Source: Gluconobacter cerevisiae (GTDB lineage: Bacteria; Pseudomonadota; Alphaproteobacteria; Acetobacterales; Acetobacteraceae). From it: a DNA stretch of 64,000 nucleotides. A program made the position numbers and the translations under genes. Of this stretch, positions 54,178-63,501 are shown piece after piece. Every line of letters begins with the position of its first letter. Within the stretch, counting starts at the first letter, position 1. The stretch spans positions 372,001 through 436,000 of the forward strand of contig NZ_JABCQO010000001.1 in assembly GCF_015244675.1 (NCBI RefSeq), written 5' to 3'. The notes beneath the pieces are model-generated. The model was given only the letters and a program-made list of their open reading frames with translations. It was not told where the DNA came from and ran no database searches.

Positions 54178-54750
54178 TCAGTCCTCGACCTGTTCGACCG
54201 AGGTGACTTCGGGAACATAGTGCCGCAGCATGTTCTCGACGCCGTGCTTCAGGGTCGCACGGGAAGACGGGCAGCCGGAGCATGCGCCCTGCATGGCCAG
54301 ATAGACCACGCCGTCTTTATAGCCACGGAAAGCGATGTCGCCGCCGTCACCGGCCACGGCAGGGCGCACGCGGGTGTCGAGCAGGTCCTGAATGCGGCTG
54401 ACAACTTCGGCGTCTTCGGGCGCCACGTCATGTTCCGGAGCGACCTGTGTTCCCGAAAGAACCGGACGGCCGCTTTCGAAGAACGTCGTGATCGTGCCCA
54501 GCACGACGGGCTTGAGGTCGCCCCAGCTGATGTCGTCAGACTTCGTGACGGAGACGAAATCGCCGCCAAGGAAGACGCGGCGCACATTCGGCTGCCCGAA
54601 CAGCGCAGTCGCCAGTTCGGAGCGTCCGGCAGCGACATCGGCATCGCCGAAATCAACGGGTCGGGCATCGCCGGTCACGCTGCGGCCAGGCAGGAATTTC
54701 AGGGTAGCGGGATTGGGGGTGTCTTCGGTCTCGATGAACATCGGGGTCAT
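54178..54750 (-). CDS. Nfu-type Fe-S scaffold protein
   Basis: A 190-residue protein with an Nfu N-terminal domain (MFIETEDTPNPATLKFLPG) and a C-terminal NifU domain holding GACSGCPSS (the Cys pair of a 4Fe-4S carrier). It delivers Fe-S clusters to apoenzymes. ATG 54750 has AAGGAC upstream. First gene of a four-gene operon. Confidence 0.9.
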   Translation of the reverse strand: MTPMFIETEDTPNPATLKFLPGRSVTGDARPVDFGDADVAAGRSELATALFGQPNVRRVFLGGDFVSVTKSDDISWGDLKPVVLGTITTFFESGRPVLSGTQVAPEHDVAPEDAEVVSRIQDLLDTRVRPAVAGDGGDIAFRGYKDGVVYLAMQGACSGCPSSRATLKHGVENMLRHYVPEVTSVEQVED

Positions 54751-54858
54751 GTCCTTGCGTTCCAGTCCGCCCTGACATGTGCCACTTCGTCCCAAGGTGC
54801 AAGTGTCGGGACCACATTGGTCCGACTTCGCGTGTTTTTAACGGTGGAACGTGTCCCG

Positions 54859-56259
54859 TCAGACCTGTTCGCCCTGCCCCTCGCCTTTTCCCTCGTTTTT
54901 CCTTGATGGAGACGGGAGTCTCTTCGGCAGGATGATGGTCGCGCACAGCCCGCCATAACCTTTCGCGGCATCTCCGCGCCCGAGAACCAGAGTACCGCCC
55001 TCGCGCGAAATTTCGCGCTGTACGATGGCCAGACCCAGCCCGATTCCCCCCGTTGCCCGCGAGCGTGAGCTTTCCAGACGATAGAAAGGAGCGAGCACAC
55101 GTTCGTATTCGCTCTCGGGAATGCCGGGTCCACTGTCGCTGATGGCGATTTCCAGCGCGCCGTCCTCGCGAGTGCGAAGTGTGGCGAGAACGTTGCCGCC
55201 ATAATTGATGGCGTTTTCGATCAGGTTTGACAGAACGCGCTTCATGGCGAGTGGACGCACATGAACCAGCGCGCGATCCGGCCCTTCGTAATGGGCCTCA
55301 TGACCCCGATCGACATGATCGTCCACAAGGGTTTCGAGCGTCGCGACGATATTGATGGTGCGGGGGACTTCGGGATCGTCGGCACCGGCCAGATAGGCGA
55401 GGATGCCGTTCACCATGGCTTCCATCTCGTCCAGATCGGCCTCGATGGCAGCCTGTGCCTCGCCGTCATTGAGAAAGCCACAGCGCAGACGCAGGCGGGT
55501 CAACGGCGTGCGCAGGTCATGCGAGACGGCCGCCAGAGCCTGCGTCCGGTCGTTGATGAGGCTCTGGATGCGCTCCTGCATCGCATTGATGGCACGGGCG
55601 AGGCCGCGCACTTCCGGCGGCCCACGCTCAGCCAGCGGCACCCATGTTTCACTGGAGCCGATACGATCTGCAACCGAGGCCAGCGCACGGAGCGGCATGC
55701 TGAGACCGCGGATCAGCATGGTCGCAGCAATGGCGACCGCGCCAGCCGCAATCGCTGCCGAGGCCAGACCACGCGTGACACGGTGATGACCGAGCATCCC
55801 CGGCACCCGGAAATGGATGTAGCTTCCATCTGGCAGACGCTGGGACCCCAGCACGTCCGCACTCCCCGGCCCCAGCGTATAGAGGTCCAGATGCGCCTGT
55901 TCGAGAATGGGATCGTCCGCCTTCAGGCGCCGGACGAGCTGTGTGAGCGCGACGGGAGGATGTCCCGGCAACACGGGCGCAATGGAGGCTGGCTGCCAGG
56001 CCACACTGAGTTCGCTGCCCGAGAGCATGACCGCCAGAAAGGATCTCTGGCTGACGGGCGCCGCAGCCAGCACGCGCAGATCCGTGCTCAGCGCTTCGCC
56101 AAGCTGGGCGATGCGCACGTCATCGACGATATAGGTTTCAGCCTGACCGTAGAAAATGGCGTTCGTCAGGAACACCAGTGTCACTGCGACGGTCAGGACA
56201 ACGCAGACGCGCCCGACCAGCCCCAGCGGCCACAGCAGGATGCGATTCTGAATATTCAG
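54859..56259 (-). CDS. Two-component sensor histidine kinase
   Basis: A kinase of about 467 residues: N-terminal helix, periplasmic sensor (about 45-160), second helix, HAMP, H-box AVSHDLRTPLTRLRLR, and the ATPase boxes NLIENAINYGG and ATGGIGLGLAIV. No ATG opens the frame; a GTG at 56184 would cut off the first helix. The codon CTG at 56259, overlapping the response regulator stop, restores a proper helix (LNIQNRILLWPLGLVGRVCV). I give that as the likely, unusual start. Confidence 0.8.
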   Translation of the reverse strand: MNIQNRILLWPLGLVGRVCVVLTVAVTLVFLTNAIFYGQAETYIVDDVRIAQLGEALSTDLRVLAAAPVSQRSFLAVMLSGSELSVAWQPASIAPVLPGHPPVALTQLVRRLKADDPILEQAHLDLYTLGPGSADVLGSQRLPDGSYIHFRVPGMLGHHRVTRGLASAAIAAGAVAIAATMLIRGLSMPLRALASVADRIGSSETWVPLAERGPPEVRGLARAINAMQERIQSLINDRTQALAAVSHDLRTPLTRLRLRCGFLNDGEAQAAIEADLDEMEAMVNGILAYLAGADDPEVPRTINIVATLETLVDDHVDRGHEAHYEGPDRALVHVRPLAMKRVLSNLIENAINYGGNVLATLRTREDGALEIAISDSGPGIPESEYERVLAPFYRLESSRSRATGGIGLGLAIVQREISREGGTLVLGRGDAAKGYGGLCATIILPKRLPSPSRKNEGKGEGQGEQV

Positions 56260-57026
56260 ACCCGTTCAACCTCTGCCACGAAGATGTATCCGAGGCCGCG
56301 CACGGTCCGGATGAGTTGGTCGGCGTCCGAGCCCAACTTGCGGCGCAGGCGGCTGACGAGAACGTCGATGCTCCGGTCCGACACATCGCCCAGACGGGTG
56401 CGCGACAGTTCCAGCAGACGGTCACGGGCGATGACACGCTGCGGATTGTCCAGAAAACTGGTCAGCAGGTCATGTTCCGCACCTGAAATATCGACGGTCG
56501 CCCCTGAGGGGTCGGTCAGTTCGCGGCGGCGCAGATCGAGCGTCCAGCCCGCGAAACGCAGCGTCTCGCGACGGACGCGCTCCTGCGGGGCGCCGGTGGT
56601 GGCGATGCCGCGACGCAGCACGGCCCGGACACGTGCCAGAAGTTCGCGCTGTCCGAACGGCTTGGGGACGTAATCATCCGCGCCCGATTCGAGACCGGTC
56701 ACGCGATCGCGCTCTTCGCCCCGCGCGGAGACCATAATGATCGGCACCTGAGCGGGGGGCGTCTCGTTTTCGTGCTGGGCGCCCTGCCCGCTGCGAAGCG
56801 CGCGGCACAGTTCGATGCCGCTTTTGCCCGGCAGCATGATGTCCATGATGATGAGATCGACAGGTGCTACTTCAAGCGCAGCCCACATCTCCTCCCCACA
56901 GGCGACACCCCGTGCGCGGAAGCCGCCGCCCTGAAGGGCACGGAGGATGAGGGTCCGCATTCCGGCGTCATCTTCGACGACAAGGATACGGGCGGGAAGA
57001 TCTGGGTCGGAAAGATTTGGCACCAT
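56256..57026 (-). CDS. OmpR-type response regulator
   Basis: A 256-residue regulator with receiver domain (Asp in LIIMDIMLPGKSG, Lys in PKPFGQREL) and C-terminal winged helix (SDRSIDVLVSRLRRKLG, RTVRGLGYIF). Partner of the kinase encoded directly downstream, whose start overlaps. Signal unknown; OmpR-like pairs of this shape often answer osmotic or envelope stress. Confidence 0.9.
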   Translation of the reverse strand: MVPNLSDPDLPARILVVEDDAGMRTLILRALQGGGFRARGVACGEEMWAALEVAPVDLIIMDIMLPGKSGIELCRALRSGQGAQHENETPPAQVPIIMVSARGEERDRVTGLESGADDYVPKPFGQRELLARVRAVLRRGIATTGAPQERVRRETLRFAGWTLDLRRRELTDPSGATVDISGAEHDLLTSFLDNPQRVIARDRLLELSRTRLGDVSDRSIDVLVSRLRRKLGSDADQLIRTVRGLGYIFVAEVERV

Positions 57027-57196
57027 GTTTTTTCCATAGTCTCCACAGGGCTGACATCACAAGCAACAAATCCTGACAATAAATCTTTCAGTGATTTGAA
57101 GGCTCATGACGAAAAGCAATTGGCATCGTACAGTACAACGCAACACGGCCACACCCGTTTTGCTGGCCTGTTTCATGCGTTCAGTTGGAGCCGCCA

Positions 57197-58273
57197 ATGT
57201 CAAGAGTTTCACCCGGCGTCGTCAGTGGCGCCAGTTATACGGCCCTCATCAAGGCCTGCCATGAAGGGGGCTACGCGCTTCCCGCCATCAATGTCGTCGG
57301 CACCGACAGCGTCAATGCCGTTCTGGAAGCGGCGGCCCGGAACGGCTCGGATGTCGTCATTCAGGTTTCGAATGGTGGCGCCCGTTTTTATGCAGGCGAA
57401 GGTCTGCCCGACGCCCATCGTGCCCGCGTGCTCGGCGCGGCCTCGATGGCGCGGCACGTTCATCTTCTGGCAAAAGAATACGGCATCGCCGTCATTCTCC
57501 ACACCGATCATGCCGACCGCAAGCTGATCCCCTGGCTCGACGACCTCATCACGCTGAGCGAAGACGAGTTCCGGACGACCGGCAAACCGCTGTTCACGTC
57601 CCACATGCTCGATCTGTCCGCCGAACCTCTTGAGGAAAACCTTGAGACATCAGCCGCAATGCTCAAGCGGCTTGCGCCTCTGGGGATGGGACTGGAAATC
57701 GAACTGGGCGTCACCGGCGGTGAGGAAGATGGCGTTGGTCATGACCTCGAAGACGGTGCGGACAACGCACATCTCTACACGCAGCCCGAAGATGTTCTGA
57801 AAGCGTGGAACCTGTTGTCCCCGATCGGCACCGTGTCGATCGCCGCATCCTTCGGCAACGTGCATGGCGTTTACAAGCCGGGCAATGTGCAGCTTCGGCC
57901 CGAAATCCTGAAGAACTCGCAGGACGCTGTCGAAGAGGCCACGCAGAGCGGACCCAAGCCCCTCCCGCTGGTATTCCATGGCGGTTCAGGTTCGACGCTT
58001 GCGGAAATCAATGCCGCAGTCTCCTACGGCGTGTTCAAGATGAACCTTGATACCGACATCCAGTTCGCGTTCGCCCAAGGCGTGGGTAGCTACGTTCTGG
58101 AACATCCGGTGGCTTTCCAGCACCAGATCGACCCCGGCACCGACAAGCCGATGAAGTCCCTCTACGATCCGCGCAAATGGCTGCGCGTGGGAGAGAAATC
58201 CATCGTCGGCCGTCTGGATGAAGCGTTCGAGATTCTGGGCTCCAAAGGTCGGTCCGTCGCACATAAAGCCTGA
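57197..58273 (+). CDS. Class II fructose-bisphosphate aldolase
   Basis: A 358-residue zinc aldolase. HTDHADRK holds metal ligands, VTGGEEDGVGH and SIAASFGNVHG carry others, and GGSGS is the phosphate loop. It interconverts fructose 1,6-bisphosphate with triose phosphates. ATG 57197 has TTGGAG upstream. Faces the nodT gene tail to tail. Confidence 0.95.
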   Translation: MSRVSPGVVSGASYTALIKACHEGGYALPAINVVGTDSVNAVLEAAARNGSDVVIQVSNGGARFYAGEGLPDAHRARVLGAASMARHVHLLAKEYGIAVILHTDHADRKLIPWLDDLITLSEDEFRTTGKPLFTSHMLDLSAEPLEENLETSAAMLKRLAPLGMGLEIELGVTGGEEDGVGHDLEDGADNAHLYTQPEDVLKAWNLLSPIGTVSIAASFGNVHGVYKPGNVQLRPEILKNSQDAVEEATQSGPKPLPLVFHGGSGSTLAEINAAVSYGVFKMNLDTDIQFAFAQGVGSYVLEHPVAFQHQIDPGTDKPMKSLYDPRKWLRVGEKSIVGRLDEAFEILGSKGRSVAHKA

Positions 58274-58285
58274 CGGAACCGGCTT

Positions 58286-58307
58286 CCGGGAGGTCTAAGC
58301 CTCCCGG
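58286..58307. terminator. Hairpin between aldolase and NodT genes
   Basis: CCGGGAGG-TCTAAG-CCTCCCGG, a perfect 8-bp stem, lies between two convergent genes. No T run follows, so it is a weak or bidirectional terminator. Confidence 0.5.
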
Positions 58308-58322
58308 TCAGGAGCTCCCTGC

Positions 58323-59900
58323 TCAGGGACCGGGCGTTGCGGAGGCGAGCTGCGCTTTCGCCACGTCCGGATTGTTCGGCAGGGCGTCTTCCCAGCCACC
58401 GCCGAGCGCATTGTAAAGGCGCGTCAGGTTGGTCGCCAGCGTGGCATCACTGCTGGCGAGATCAAGCTGGGCGGACTGAAGCTGCGCCTGTGCGTTCAGG
58501 ACGTTCAGATAGTTCGTCAGGCCGCTGCGATACTGGCTCTGGGCCAGCATGAGCGCATGGCTGTTATCGTTGACGGCACCCTGAAGACCCTGACGATGGA
58601 GCTGTTCGTCCCGATAGGCGATCAGAGCGTTATCCACGTCATGCCAGGCCTTGATGACGGTCTGCTGATAGGAAATCGCCGCAGCCTTCTGCGCGTATTT
58701 CTTCAGCTCAAGCTGTCCGTACAGCCGTCCACCCTGAAAGATCGGGAGCGAAATGGACGGCCCGACATTCCAGGCGCGCGCGCTCCAGAACCCAAGGTCG
58801 CGGAACGACAGGGTCTGGAAGCCGAAATCGGCATTGATCGTGACCTTCGGATAGAAATCCGCCGTGGCCTCACCCACTTCGGCCACTGCACCGCGCAGAT
58901 GGGCCTCGGCCTCCCGGATATCGGGGCGACGTTGGGCGAGTTCAGAGGGGATGCCGACCGGCACCACGGGCGGCACGACCGGCACACCGGCGCTCTTTTC
59001 CAGCTCAGCATTCAGGCTGCCCGGAGGCGCGCCCAGCAGCAGAGCGAGCGCGTTTTCTTCCTGCGCCACAGCCTGTTCAAGCTGCGCTTCCTGACCCTGC
59101 GTGTCATGCAAACGGCCCTGCGCGGAATCCACGTCCAGCTCCGTCACCAGACCGCCGCGATAGCGCTCCTGCGCGATGGAGGTGATCTGTGTCAGAACCC
59201 GCAGATTGTCGCGCAGGATCTTCAGGCGCTGCTGATCGCCACGCAGGCCCATATAGCCCCGCGCCATGTCGGCCTGCTGGGCGATGAGAATGGAGCGGCG
59301 TTCTTCGTCCGTGGCCTGAAGATCGGCCTTGGCGGCATCGTACTGGTGCGCGACGCGACCCCACAGGTCGATTTCATAAGTCGCGTCGATCGCGCTGCGC
59401 CACTGGTTCAGCAGCGGAACGGTGGCACCATCGGCCCCTCCCTGAAGGAGTGGTCCGATCGAAGATCCGAGGGTGTTACCAGCGGATTTCGCGATATTAC
59501 CGCCCACCCGGCTGATGATTTCCTGCATTTCCTTGGTGCTGTACTGGCTGCGCTGATACGATCCCGAGGCACTCAGGGCCGGGAAGCGTTCAGCCCCGGC
59601 CATGATGAGTTGCGCGCGGCTCTGCGCCAGATTGGCGGTCGCGAGGCGGAAGGACAGGTTCTGGTTGACCAGACGAGATTCCAGCGACGTCAGTTCGGGA
59701 TCGTGGAAGACCTGCCACCAGCGACTGTCGGCCTTCATCTCGCTGATGATGCTGTCGGGCGCACCAGTCATATGATCGGTGTAATGCGCGGGCGACCAAG
59801 GCTTGGGCGCGTGATATTCAGGCCCCACCATGAGGCAGCCGGACAGGGTGAACAGGGCGCAGCCGCAAAGCAGCGCGCGGGAAGTGAAGGCTGCGCTCAC
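58323..59900 (-). CDS. Outer-membrane efflux factor, NodT family
   Basis: A 525-residue lipoprotein channel: signal with lipobox LSGC, then two TolC-like repeats (long Gln/Ala/Leu helices). It likely completes the drug pump encoded to the right (HlyD and DHA2 proteins). Its promoter region holds the operator at 59934, shared with the pump operon. Confidence 0.9.
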   Translation of the reverse strand: MSAAFTSRALLCGCALFTLSGCLMVGPEYHAPKPWSPAHYTDHMTGAPDSIISEMKADSRWWQVFHDPELTSLESRLVNQNLSFRLATANLAQSRAQLIMAGAERFPALSASGSYQRSQYSTKEMQEIISRVGGNIAKSAGNTLGSSIGPLLQGGADGATVPLLNQWRSAIDATYEIDLWGRVAHQYDAAKADLQATDEERRSILIAQQADMARGYMGLRGDQQRLKILRDNLRVLTQITSIAQERYRGGLVTELDVDSAQGRLHDTQGQEAQLEQAVAQEENALALLLGAPPGSLNAELEKSAGVPVVPPVVPVGIPSELAQRRPDIREAEAHLRGAVAEVGEATADFYPKVTINADFGFQTLSFRDLGFWSARAWNVGPSISLPIFQGGRLYGQLELKKYAQKAAAISYQQTVIKAWHDVDNALIAYRDEQLHRQGLQGAVNDNSHALMLAQSQYRSGLTNYLNVLNAQAQLQSAQLDLASSDATLATNLTRLYNALGGGWEDALPNNPDVAKAQLASATPGP

Positions 59901-59933
59901 AAAGAAACTCCTGAAGCGGAAATGATCTTGCAG

Positions 59934-59952
59934 TGACCGACCGGTTCGGTCA
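59934..59952. promoter_or_regulatory. TetR-type operator, nodT-tetR intergenic
   Basis: TGACCGA-CCGGT-TCGGTCA, a 7-bp dyad with 5-base spacer, lies between divergent nodT and tetR genes. The same arms recur at 63417. Confidence 0.8.
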
Positions 59953-59998
59953 GCATGTTAGAGAGACGACCTGACGGACAGAAGGATTTTTCGCTCAC

Positions 59999-60667
59999 AT
60001 GACGGGCATCATGGACGACGGCCACGCGGACACTTCCGGCGGGTGCGACAACACCGATCCTTCGGGGAGCTCCAAGCGCGAACAGATCCTGAAGGGGGCT
60101 GGAGCGATCTTTCTGGCAGACGGCTACGAAGGCGCGTCCATGTCCCGCATCGCGCAGATGGCCGGCGTGTCCAAGGGGACGCTCTACAACCATTTCGATG
60201 GCAAGGCGTCCCTGTTTTCCGCGTTCTTCGAAGAACAGGTGCGCTGCCGCCTTTCCCCCATCGAAGCGCTGTCGCGCGGCGGTGAACAGTCCGTCCGCGT
60301 GACGCTGACTCGCTTTGCAGAGATGGCGGTTCATATGTTGATTTCGCCGGTGGCGCTGGGGCTCTATCGCATCATCGTCAGCGAAGTCGACAAATTCCCC
60401 CATCTGGCCGATACGTTCTGGCGCTACGGCTTCGGCCGGACGCTCAACAATCTGGCGGAATATCTTGCGCGCAGCGTGGCCCTTGAGGAACTGGACATCG
60501 CCGATCCGAGCCTGTCGGCCGAACAGTTCCTGCTCATGTGTCAGGCCCGCATCATCCAGCGCCGCCGCTTCGGACTGCCGGTCGATGACAGCGATGCCGC
60601 CATCGCGGAATTCGCGGCCTTCACCGCCGACAGTTTCCTGAAAATCTACGAACCGCGCCATCAGTGA
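59999..60667 (+). CDS. TetR-family regulator of the efflux system
   Basis: A 222-residue repressor with N-terminal HTH (ILKGAGAIFLADGYEGASMSRIAQMAGVSKGTLYNHF) and a C-terminal ligand domain of the TetR_C type common beside EmrAB pumps. Divergent from nodT and convergent with the DHA2 gene (seven-base overlap). Two near-identical operators mark nodT/tetR and hlyD as its targets. Confidence 0.85.
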   Translation: MTGIMDDGHADTSGGCDNTDPSGSSKREQILKGAGAIFLADGYEGASMSRIAQMAGVSKGTLYNHFDGKASLFSAFFEEQVRCRLSPIEALSRGGEQSVRVTLTRFAEMAVHMLISPVALGLYRIIVSEVDKFPHLADTFWRYGFGRTLNNLAEYLARSVALEELDIADPSLSAEQFLLMCQARIIQRRRFGLPVDDSDAAIAEFAAFTADSFLKIYEPRHQ

Positions 60668-62238
60668 CCGCCGCCTGAGGCCTGGGCCGCCTTCTTGCCG
60701 TTGGGAGACAGCAGGAAGCACAGCGGCACCACGAACAACGCAATCACACCGATCCAGTCAAAAACCTCGTTATAGGCCAGCATGGCGACCTGAGAGGTGA
60801 ATTCCTGAAAGGTCCGGTAGAGGGCGAAAGTGTGCGCCTGCGCGGCCGGGAACCCGTGGGCCTCCGCAACCTTCTGGGCATTGCCGATATAGGCGTTGAA
60901 ACCCGGATTGGCGGGGGTCATGTGGTCTGCCACATAAGTCTGATGGCGCTGCCGGGTTTCGATGATCGCCGCCGTCGCCAGAGAAATGGCGAGAGAGCCG
61001 ACATAGTTCCGGGCCATCGAGAACAGGGCGGACGCATCAGCGTTCAGTTCGCGCGGCAGGGTCGAGTACGCAATCGTCGAAATCGGCACAAACAAGAACG
61101 CCAACGAGGCCGTCTGACTGATACGGTAGAGCATCAGATGCCTGAAATCGATCGCGGCATAAAGGTTCGAGGCCTGAAACATGGCCATCCCCATCGCGAA
61201 AAACCCGAACGCGATGATGTAGCGCATCTGGATGAACTTCATCAGGATGCCCACGATCGGAATCAGACAGATCACCGCAACACCACCCGGCGCCAGAAGC
61301 AGGCCCGAGGTGGTCGCAGTATAGCCGAGAACCTGCTGGGCGAACTGCGGAACGACGATCGCTGAAGCATAGAGCGTCGCACCAACCATCGAGATCAGCA
61401 GCGTGCCGACCGCGAAGTTACGATCCTTGAATACCGACAGACGGACCAGCGGGTTCTTCGCATAACACAGCCACAGAATGGCTCCGATAACACCGATCAC
61501 ACCCAGCACGGCCATGGTGACGATGAACGGCGAGCCGAACCAGTCGTCATCCTCGCCACGATCGCACATGACCTCGAGACAGCCGAGGCCGAGCGTAATC
61601 AGGCTGATGCCGATCACGTCCACCTTCTCGCGCTTCATGCGTTCCCACGGCGGATCTTCAACAAAAGCCGTGACGGCCATCACCGTCAGGATGCCGAAAG
61701 GCACGTTGACGAAGAAAATCCAGCGCCAGGAAAAATTATCCGTCAGATAACCGCCCAGCATTGGACCCAGAACCGGGCCGACAATGGTGGCGATGGCGGT
61801 CAGGCCGAACGCCGCCCCGCGCTTTTCGGGCGGGAACGTGTCCAGAATAATGGATTGCTGGCTGGGTTGCAGGCCGCCTCCGAAGAAGCCCTGCATCAGC
61901 CGGAACACCACCAGCATCGGCAGCGATGTCGCCAGTCCACACAGGAACGACGAGACGGTAAACATCGTGATGCAGATCAGGAAGTAGCGTTTGCGGCCAA
62001 AGAACCGTGACAGCCAGCCCGAAATCGTCAGCACGATGCCGTTCGCCACCAGATAGGACGTCAGCGCCCAGGTGGCATCATCATACGAACTGCCGAGCGA
62101 TCCCGCGATATGCGGCAGCGCCACGTTGACGATGGTGGTGTCCAGCACCTCCATAAAGGCCGCCAGCGTGACCGTGACGGCCACAAGCCACGGATTGTGA
62201 CTGGGTTTCCAGTCCTGATGCCCGGCAGTATCACTCAT
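60661..62238 (-). CDS. DHA2-type multidrug exporter (EmrB-like)
   Basis: A 525-residue MFS protein with 14 predicted helices. FMEVLDTTIVNVALPHIAGSLG at the start and SGWLSRFFGRKRYF (motif A) are typical of EmrB/QacA. It pumps lipophilic toxins with proton exchange through the EmrA-like adaptor and NodT channel. Overlaps the adaptor by four bases. Confidence 0.95.
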   Translation of the reverse strand: MSDTAGHQDWKPSHNPWLVAVTVTLAAFMEVLDTTIVNVALPHIAGSLGSSYDDATWALTSYLVANGIVLTISGWLSRFFGRKRYFLICITMFTVSSFLCGLATSLPMLVVFRLMQGFFGGGLQPSQQSIILDTFPPEKRGAAFGLTAIATIVGPVLGPMLGGYLTDNFSWRWIFFVNVPFGILTVMAVTAFVEDPPWERMKREKVDVIGISLITLGLGCLEVMCDRGEDDDWFGSPFIVTMAVLGVIGVIGAILWLCYAKNPLVRLSVFKDRNFAVGTLLISMVGATLYASAIVVPQFAQQVLGYTATTSGLLLAPGGVAVICLIPIVGILMKFIQMRYIIAFGFFAMGMAMFQASNLYAAIDFRHLMLYRISQTASLAFLFVPISTIAYSTLPRELNADASALFSMARNYVGSLAISLATAAIIETRQRHQTYVADHMTPANPGFNAYIGNAQKVAEAHGFPAAQAHTFALYRTFQEFTSQVAMLAYNEVFDWIGVIALFVVPLCFLLSPNGKKAAQASGGGH

Positions 62239-63341
62239 TTCACATAAACCGTCGGCACGACAGACAGACCAAGGGCCAGCGGAATATTCGGATCAAGCCC
62301 GCTATCCACCACGATCTTGACCGGGATACGCTGCACCGTCTTCACGAAGTTTCCGGTCGCGTTCTCAGGAGGGAAGGCGCTGAAGGATTCACCCGAGCCA
62401 AGCTGGATGGAATCCACATGACCGTGCAGTTTGAGCTGCGGGTAGGCGTCGACTTCAAGGTCCACCTTCTGGCCGGGGCGCATATGGGTGAGCTGCGTTT
62501 CCTTGTAGTTCGCCACGACCCAGATTTCCGGCTCGACGATGGAGAACATCTCCTGCCCGACCTGCATATAGTCGCCGCGCTCAACGTTACGCTGGGAAAT
62601 CCAGCCGTCATGCGGGGCACGGACTTCCGTCCATTCGAGGTTCAGGCGCGCCTGTGTCAGGTCTGCGTTCGCTGAAGCGAGCGAGGCCTGTTCCTGAATG
62701 ACGCGGGCATCGGCACTGGCCACGTTTTCCTTGACCGGTTCGGCCTGCGTGAGCTGACCCTGAGCCTGAAGGACGCGGGCTTTCGCCTGATCCAGCGCGG
62801 CGCGGGCGTAGTCGATATCCTGCTGCGACGTAGCGGCGCGGGCCACTGAACGCTGGCGACGGTAATCGGCTTCAGCCTTGATGAGCTCGGCCTGAACAGC
62901 GGCGAGGTTGCCCTGTGCCGTAACGAGCTGTCCGGGGAAGTTCTTGTGCGCCACGGCCAGCATGAGCTGATAGGCGTCAATATTGGCCTTCGCCTGAGAC
63001 ACGGCGGCTTCGGCCTTGTTCAGGGACGCCGCATAATCCCGGCTGTCGATTCTCACGAGCAGGTCACCAGCGTGGACGAACTGGTTGTCATTCACCAGAA
63101 GCTGCGTGACGTAACCGTTGACATGGGGCGCTATGGCAACCTTGCGACCGGCCGTGTAGGCGTCATCCGTCTCGATATTGTTGCGGGTCAGGAAAAGATA
63201 GGCCCCGATACCCACGAGAACCAGAATCACCAGCAGGATCAGCGCGATCCGAACAACGGGATTGCGCTTTTTCTGCGGCTTTCCGTTCTTGTCGGATGTC
63301 GTGTCATCCTGCGCGTGATCGGCCTGATCGCCTTGCGCCAT
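62235..63341 (-). CDS. HlyD/EmrA-type membrane-fusion adaptor
   Basis: A 368-residue adaptor: one N-terminal helix (about 26-50), a biotinyl-lipoyl-like barrel (VNGYVTQLLVNDNQFVHAGDLLVRID), a long helical hairpin (80-230) and DGWISQRNVERGDYMQVGQ. Transfers substrate from the DHA2 protein to the outer membrane. First gene of the operon, preceded by the second TetR operator. Confidence 0.9.
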   Translation of the reverse strand: MAQGDQADHAQDDTTSDKNGKPQKKRNPVVRIALILLVILVLVGIGAYLFLTRNNIETDDAYTAGRKVAIAPHVNGYVTQLLVNDNQFVHAGDLLVRIDSRDYAASLNKAEAAVSQAKANIDAYQLMLAVAHKNFPGQLVTAQGNLAAVQAELIKAEADYRRQRSVARAATSQQDIDYARAALDQAKARVLQAQGQLTQAEPVKENVASADARVIQEQASLASANADLTQARLNLEWTEVRAPHDGWISQRNVERGDYMQVGQEMFSIVEPEIWVVANYKETQLTHMRPGQKVDLEVDAYPQLKLHGHVDSIQLGSGESFSAFPPENATGNFVKTVQRIPVKIVVDSGLDPNIPLALGLSVVPTVYVK

Positions 63342-63416
63342 AGTGTTTTTCTCGCTTTGAAAACAGGTCTGTCAGATCATGACCGGGCTTGCTGTGCGGG
63401 GCTTGGAACCCTCCGC

Positions 63417-63435
63417 TGACCGATCGGTTCGGTCA
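63417..63435. promoter_or_regulatory. TetR-type operator upstream of the pump operon
   Basis: TGACCGA-TCGGT-TCGGTCA; arms are identical to the site at 59934 and only one base of the spacer differs. Confidence 0.8.
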
Positions 63436-63501
63436 TCCATGACATATCGCCTCGCGGCCTTCAAGCTGGAAAAAACTGATCCGTTTCCAATTTCATATCC
63501 C

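Noticed and set aside
55261-56673. A 470-codon frame antisense to the kinase and regulator genes
   Set aside because: Low complexity, and it crosses two clear genes.
58557-59936. A 459-codon frame antisense to nodT
   Set aside because: No domain; mirrors the codon pattern of the NodT gene.
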